Below, in pieces: positions 60,207 to 64,000 of a stretch of 64,000 nucleotides of DNA. Every line of letters begins with the position of its first letter. Positions within the stretch are counted from its first letter, which is position 1. The notes beneath the pieces were generated by a model. That model was not told where the DNA came from. It made no database searches and saw nothing but the letters and a program-made list of their open reading frames with translations. Made by a program: the position numbers and the translations under genes. The DNA is from an uncultured Carboxylicivirga sp. (GTDB taxonomy: Bacteria; Bacteroidota; Bacteroidia; Bacteroidales; Marinilabiliaceae), in contig NZ_OY771430.1 of the NCBI RefSeq assembly GCF_963674565.1, positions 3,162,001-3,226,000 on the forward strand. Reading direction: 5' to 3'.

Positions 60207-61772
60207 CTATTCTTTTTCTAAATTAAATACGGTAACAACAGCAGCATGACTTGAGGGAAAGCTTACCAGGTGATCATCCAATACATAACTGTCAACCGCA
60301 TGTAAACGATCACCAAAAGAATAAATAAAATCGGTGCGATCAGGAAATGCACTATTGAACTTTGTAGACCATGTATACCCCTTTTCAAGTGGTTCCCCGG
60401 CATTAAGCGTCTTATATGTATCAACAAAACCAGCCTTTTCCAGTTGCTGACTGACAGGATAATTCACCACCAGCCCCATATGCTGATCTTTGTTTGCCTC
60501 ATCCCAGTCGAGATGCGATCCACTGTAAAATCCACCACCTAATATCATTGGGATGTTTTCGTTGGTAAAGATCAGGTGTCTTAGTTCACCCAGAATAAAC
60601 GTTATTTCTTTACCTCTAAACTCATTTTCGCGATAAACAATCGTATCCGCATCAGCTTCTCCACTTTTAAGATATGCATCTAAACGGGGTTGTTGACTCA
60701 AAGCCACCGGACTCGCAAATAGATATCTGTCATCACCCAAATCAACTTTAATACATCCTGAATTGTAGCTTCTGTAAACATTATTCGCCTCCAGTAATGG
60801 ATAACGGCTTAAAACACCCAAATCTTCATTTCGCTGATAAAAATAATAGCCTAAACCATCGGCAAGATAAGAGCCTTTACCAGCCATTTCCTGCAGTAAA
60901 ATTACATCAGCCTCTGTTGATCTTAAGACATCCAGAATACGTTCCGGGCCAACTCTCTTGCCTTCATGGATTCCTCCCTGCCAAACATCCCAGGTCATCA
61001 CCTTTAATTGATCTCCACACACAGGTCTTGTAAACTTATGCGGATATTTAAGTCCATAAATTGTTTTAACCTCTTCATCTATTAATGAACGGGACCATAC
61101 AGCCAGATCATCCAACCGGCCATTGAAAACATCCATATTAACAGATGTTGATGACGGACTTACTCCAATTCGTATAGGTGTAGATTCAATATTAAATGTA
61201 TTCCCATACATCGAATAGATAGCAACATTTGTTCCATCGAAATACAATCTGGCTTCCTGAATATTTTTATTATAACTAAAGACTAAATGATGCCATTTAC
61301 CATTGTAAATGGCCTGATTTAATGATGCCGGTTTATAAGTCCATGTTTGTAAACTATCCCTAAAAACCCAGCTCCAGCTTCCACAGTTTTCAGCACGAAG
61401 CTCCCATCCCAACAATCGTTCATTTACCAATTCCTGTTGCGACAAAATACAGTAGTCTTCATTATCAGCTTTTGCCTTTTGAACCCAGACAGAAAAGGTA
61501 TAACCTTCATAATCTTCAAACGAAAATCCCTCTTTATAACTAATGACCAATGGTTTTCTGTATTTTGCAGAAGCCATCAGATCGAGGCAGGTGTCAGATT
61601 CATCGTAATGATAGCTCACCAACGCATCACCTTCAATTTGGACATCATAGATTCCTTTATTGGTTATCTGCCCATTGAAATCCAATTCCATAAGAGGTTT
61701 TCCAGGTGAACGCATTTCTTCCTGACAGGCAAGAAGAATCAATGATACAACTACGATGCTAAGAAATCTCAT
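60207..61772 (-). CDS. Lipoprotein: LamG domain fused to a degenerate endonuclease/exonuclease/phosphatase domain
   Basis: 521 residues. The lipobox is LLAC near residue 16. A LamG-like carbohydrate-binding domain covers about 30-245 (YTFSVWVQKA, GKWHHLVFSYN). An EEP-fold domain follows (KVMTWDVWQGG near 256, VILLQEM near 290). The usual GDFNS metal-site motif reads GGGFYSGS near 411, and the final SDH reads SSH near 507. Two catalytic Asp are thus replaced, so it may bind ligand rather than cleave. It overlaps the histidine-kinase gene by ATGA. Confidence 0.7.
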   Translation of the reverse strand: MRFLSIVVVSLILLACQEEMRSPGKPLMELDFNGQITNKGIYDVQIEGDALVSYHYDESDTCLDLMASAKYRKPLVISYKEGFSFEDYEGYTFSVWVQKAKADNEDYCILSQQELVNERLLGWELRAENCGSWSWVFRDSLQTWTYKPASLNQAIYNGKWHHLVFSYNKNIQEARLYFDGTNVAIYSMYGNTFNIESTPIRIGVSPSSTSVNMDVFNGRLDDLAVWSRSLIDEEVKTIYGLKYPHKFTRPVCGDQLKVMTWDVWQGGIHEGKRVGPERILDVLRSTEADVILLQEMAGKGSYLADGLGYYFYQRNEDLGVLSRYPLLEANNVYRSYNSGCIKVDLGDDRYLFASPVALSQQPRLDAYLKSGEADADTIVYRENEFRGKEITFILGELRHLIFTNENIPMILGGGFYSGSHLDWDEANKDQHMGLVVNYPVSQQLEKAGFVDTYKTLNAGEPLEKGYTWSTKFNSAFPDRTDFIYSFGDRLHAVDSYVLDDHLVSFPSSHAAVVTVFNLEKE

Positions 61773-64000
61773 TCTTTTGAGTTTTGGTTTGTTATCCCCT
61801 CAATATCCAAGTCCTTGTTTATACTTAGTTCTTTTAAAATGGTTGCCAACACCTTATTCATTTCAATAAATCTTTCACTAAACTCAGGATTACCCATTTT
61901 AAAATCCTTCTCTACCTTAATTGCCAGTTCATATAACTCAGGTGCTGCTATGGTTCCGGATATTCCTTTAAATGAATGCAACATACGTTCAGCGGCTTCC
62001 CGGTCCTTATCTTTTAACTCGTTAAACTCATTTGCAAAATTAAGATGGTCAGAATGGAACCGCTGTAGCAGCCTTTTGAAGAAATCCCAGCGATTGGCAA
62101 AGCGCTTCACCCCTTCTTCCACATTAATCCCTTTTATGACCGGGTATTCAGTATTCTCATGCGTTGCTTCAACTTCATTCAAATCCACATTATTATTCAC
62201 AACAACAGGACGTCGTTTGGCTTGCATGAGGCCCCTTTGCTTATTTACCCAATGTAGCACTTTTTGATAAACCTGTTCAGGATCAATGGGTTTTGAAATC
62301 ATATCAACCATACCCGCCTCCAGATATTTTTGCTTGGCCCCATCCATCGCATCCGCTGTCATTGCTACAATAGACATTTCCTTGTATCCCGGTGTTTTCA
62401 ATATGGCTCTTGTGGCATCAAATCCATCCATTACAGGCATTTGTATATCCATCAGAACAAGATCGTAATAGTTTGGACCTCTTTTCTGAATCAACTTCAC
62501 TGCTTCTTTTCCGTTGGACGCGACCTCAACATGAACATTTGCCAACTCAAGCAATTCAATTCCAATCATTTGATTCGCATCATTATCTTCCACCAGCAAG
62601 ACCAGAACATCCTGCAATTTCTTTAATTCCTTCAGATAAACATCAGGTTCTTTTTTTCGCCATGAGACGGTTGATTTTTCCTTCCCTAAAGCTTCCATAC
62701 ATCCGTCGTATAATGTGGAGTAATTAACCGGTTTAACTACCGACCATACATTAGGATGAGATTCAATAAAAGACATCAATTCCTTTTCCTGACTAAATGC
62801 CGGAGTCAGCATAATCATCGGAACAATCTTCTCATTATGTCTGAATAATTCACGGGCAGTATCAGCACTATTAAATCCATTCAGTTCGGAATCAACAATA
62901 ACGAGATCATAAGATTTTGTTTGCTTGCTTTCAACCAACTTAACCGTTGCCTTATCGTAACTATTCACCATGGTAACCTTGAAACCAAGTAATTCAAGCA
63001 TATCCTTCTGAATGTATGAAGTTACCGGATGTGAGATTACCAATAAGATATCACTTCCAATCAATTCCTTTGGAGGAATGAGTAAATCACGTTTCTGAAC
63101 TTTGTTCTTACCAACTTTTACAGTAAAGAAAAATGAACTACCCGACCCGTATTCACTTTCAACCCATATTCGGCCACCCATCAGGTCTGATAATCTTTTA
63201 CAAATTGCCAATCCTAAACCGGTTCCTCCGTATTTTCGAGTAGTAGATATATCGGCCTGTGAAAATGACTCAAATAAAAACTCCTGCAAATCAGGTTTAA
63301 TACCAATCCCGGTATCTTTTACTTCAAAAAGAAGCTCTACATCGTTATCATCTTCCTGCAACACCAATACACTTGTAACAATTTCACCTTCATTTGTAAA
63401 TTTGATGGCATTATTGACAAGATTAATCAAAACTTGAGATAATCGTAAAGGATCACCAATCAGATTTAGCGGTACATCTGCATCCAGTGCATAGATAAAG
63501 TCAAGACCTTTTTCATGTGCTTTGTATGATACCATATTACTCAAATCATCAAACACCTGCTCAAGGTCAAAGTCAATATTTTCCAATGACAACTTACCCG
63601 CTTCAATCTTGGAGAAATCAAGAATATCATTGATAATTCCTAATAACGATTTTGAACTTGCCTGAATTTTGTGAAGATAATCGCTGTGTCCGTGCGTAGC
63701 TTCCTTTTCAATGGCAAGATGAGTCCATCCAACTATTGCATTCATTGGAGTACGAATCTCATGACTCATTCTGGCAAGGAAATCACTTTTTGCACGTGTT
63801 GCAGCTTCTGCAGCATTTTTAGCCTCTTTAAGCAATAAGGCATCTCTTTCTTTAGCAATAGCAATACCCAGTGTTACAGTATAAGCTCTGAAAATAGCCC
63901 TGTTTGACTCAACCCAGGGTACACCTTTTGTTGTGTTACCAAAACCAATAAATCCCCAGAACTCATCACGGGCAAATACCGGAACAATTAAAATATTCTC
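61769..64000 (-). CDS. Hybrid sensor histidine kinase/response regulator, 5' end outside window
   Basis: The frame is open to the window edge, giving at least 743 residues; the first ~55 look like the end of a GAF domain (VPVFARDEFWGFIGFGNTT). A HisKA box with SHEIRTPMN (His near residue 80), an HATPase domain with a GTGLGLAIC loop, a degenerate receiver (VIVDSEL), a full receiver (LVLMDIQMPVMDGFD) and a C-terminal Hpt domain (MLHSFKGISG) follow. It probably senses a surface or carbon cue and passes phosphate along its own receiver-Hpt relay. It is the first gene known here of the minus-strand set and overlaps the lipoprotein gene. Confidence 0.93.
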   Translation of the reverse strand, partial: ENILIVPVFARDEFWGFIGFGNTTKGVPWVESNRAIFRAYTVTLGIAIAKERDALLLKEAKNAAEAATRAKSDFLARMSHEIRTPMNAIVGWTHLAIEKEATHGHSDYLHKIQASSKSLLGIINDILDFSKIEAGKLSLENIDFDLEQVFDDLSNMVSYKAHEKGLDFIYALDADVPLNLIGDPLRLSQVLINLVNNAIKFTNEGEIVTSVLVLQEDDNDVELLFEVKDTGIGIKPDLQEFLFESFSQADISTTRKYGGTGLGLAICKRLSDLMGGRIWVESEYGSGSSFFFTVKVGKNKVQKRDLLIPPKELIGSDILLVISHPVTSYIQKDMLELLGFKVTMVNSYDKATVKLVESKQTKSYDLVIVDSELNGFNSADTARELFRHNEKIVPMIMLTPAFSQEKELMSFIESHPNVWSVVKPVNYSTLYDGCMEALGKEKSTVSWRKKEPDVYLKELKKLQDVLVLLVEDNDANQMIGIELLELANVHVEVASNGKEAVKLIQKRGPNYYDLVLMDIQMPVMDGFDATRAILKTPGYKEMSIVAMTADAMDGAKQKYLEAGMVDMISKPIDPEQVYQKVLHWVNKQRGLMQAKRRPVVVNNNVDLNEVEATHENTEYPVIKGINVEEGVKRFANRWDFFKRLLQRFHSDHLNFANEFNELKDKDREAAERMLHSFKGISGTIAAPELYELAIKVEKDFKMGNPEFSERFIEMNKVLATILKELSINKDLDIEGITNQNSKE

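Overview
Organism and overall character. The window is low in G+C, has almost no Shine-Dalgarno motifs, and carries families typical of Bacteroidota: DUF4494, an ECF sigma/FecR/carboxypeptidase-regulatory-like trio, a Bacteroidota-type tyrosine recombinase, DUF4248 and NfeD/stomatin. A marine or anaerobic member of Bacteroidales/Marinilabiliales is a reasonable guess but is not proven by anything here. All calls come from reading the sequence and translations by eye; no database search was run.

Layout. (1) 1-1840: tail of an upstream gene, a terminator, a compact structured element with a possible pseudoknot (298-427), and small genes including a DUF4248-like and a J-domain protein. (2) 1947-15820: a defence operon, all on +. 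It holds two small leader genes, a complete type I restriction-modification system (hsdM, hsdS, hsdR) with a CD-NTase/SLATT pair (CBASS-like) inserted between hsdS and hsdR, two tandem DUF262 (GmrSD-like) proteins and a WYL regulator. A near-identical 19-bp sequence lies before this operon and again just after it. (3) 15914-17518: three small accessory genes ending in a strong terminator. (4) 17649-40484: a single-direction block of over 20 closely packed genes resembling a virus-like integrative element. It has an Arg-rich candidate capsid protein, small membrane proteins, a transglutaminase-like fusion, a repeat-built fibre, two wall-degrading enzymes, a holin-like gene, three DNA methyltransferase modules, a strawberry-notch-type helicase, an LPD1 metallopeptidase-like protein and a RadA-like ATPase. 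No terminase large subunit, portal or tail genes are recognisable. A tyrosine recombinase on the opposite strand (40498-41775) closes it. Whether regions 1-3 are cargo of the same element is unresolved, because no left end is visible.

(5) 41776-47206: a cassette-like accessory region with an EcoRI-type methyltransferase overlapping a DUF262-HNH nuclease, a broken toxin-antitoxin pair joined to a GFA-family gene, a 21-bp tandem array, a hypothetical gene, three structurally related hairpins (42151, 44502, 46854) whose stems differ but whose internal loops match, and the apparent 3' end of a group II intron. (6) 47207-64000: chromosomal genes, including a secreted beta-propeller protein, small membrane proteins, NfeD plus stomatin, transaldolase, DUF4494, an Omp85-like protein, an ACP-like protein without its serine, and a minus-strand set made of a hybrid histidine kinase, a LamG plus degenerate endonuclease/phosphatase lipoprotein, ECF sigma, FecR and an STN/CarboxypepD-like protein.

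How the parts work together. The defence operon combines DNA cleavage with probable abortive-infection signalling under one likely regulator. The virus-like block appears to encode its own virion, lysis and genome-entry proteins; four adjacent large proteins share a short basic motif (consensus K-[LI]-R-A-K-A-I-x-[IL]-K-Q-K-Q-[LY]), which is the most striking unexplained signal in the window.
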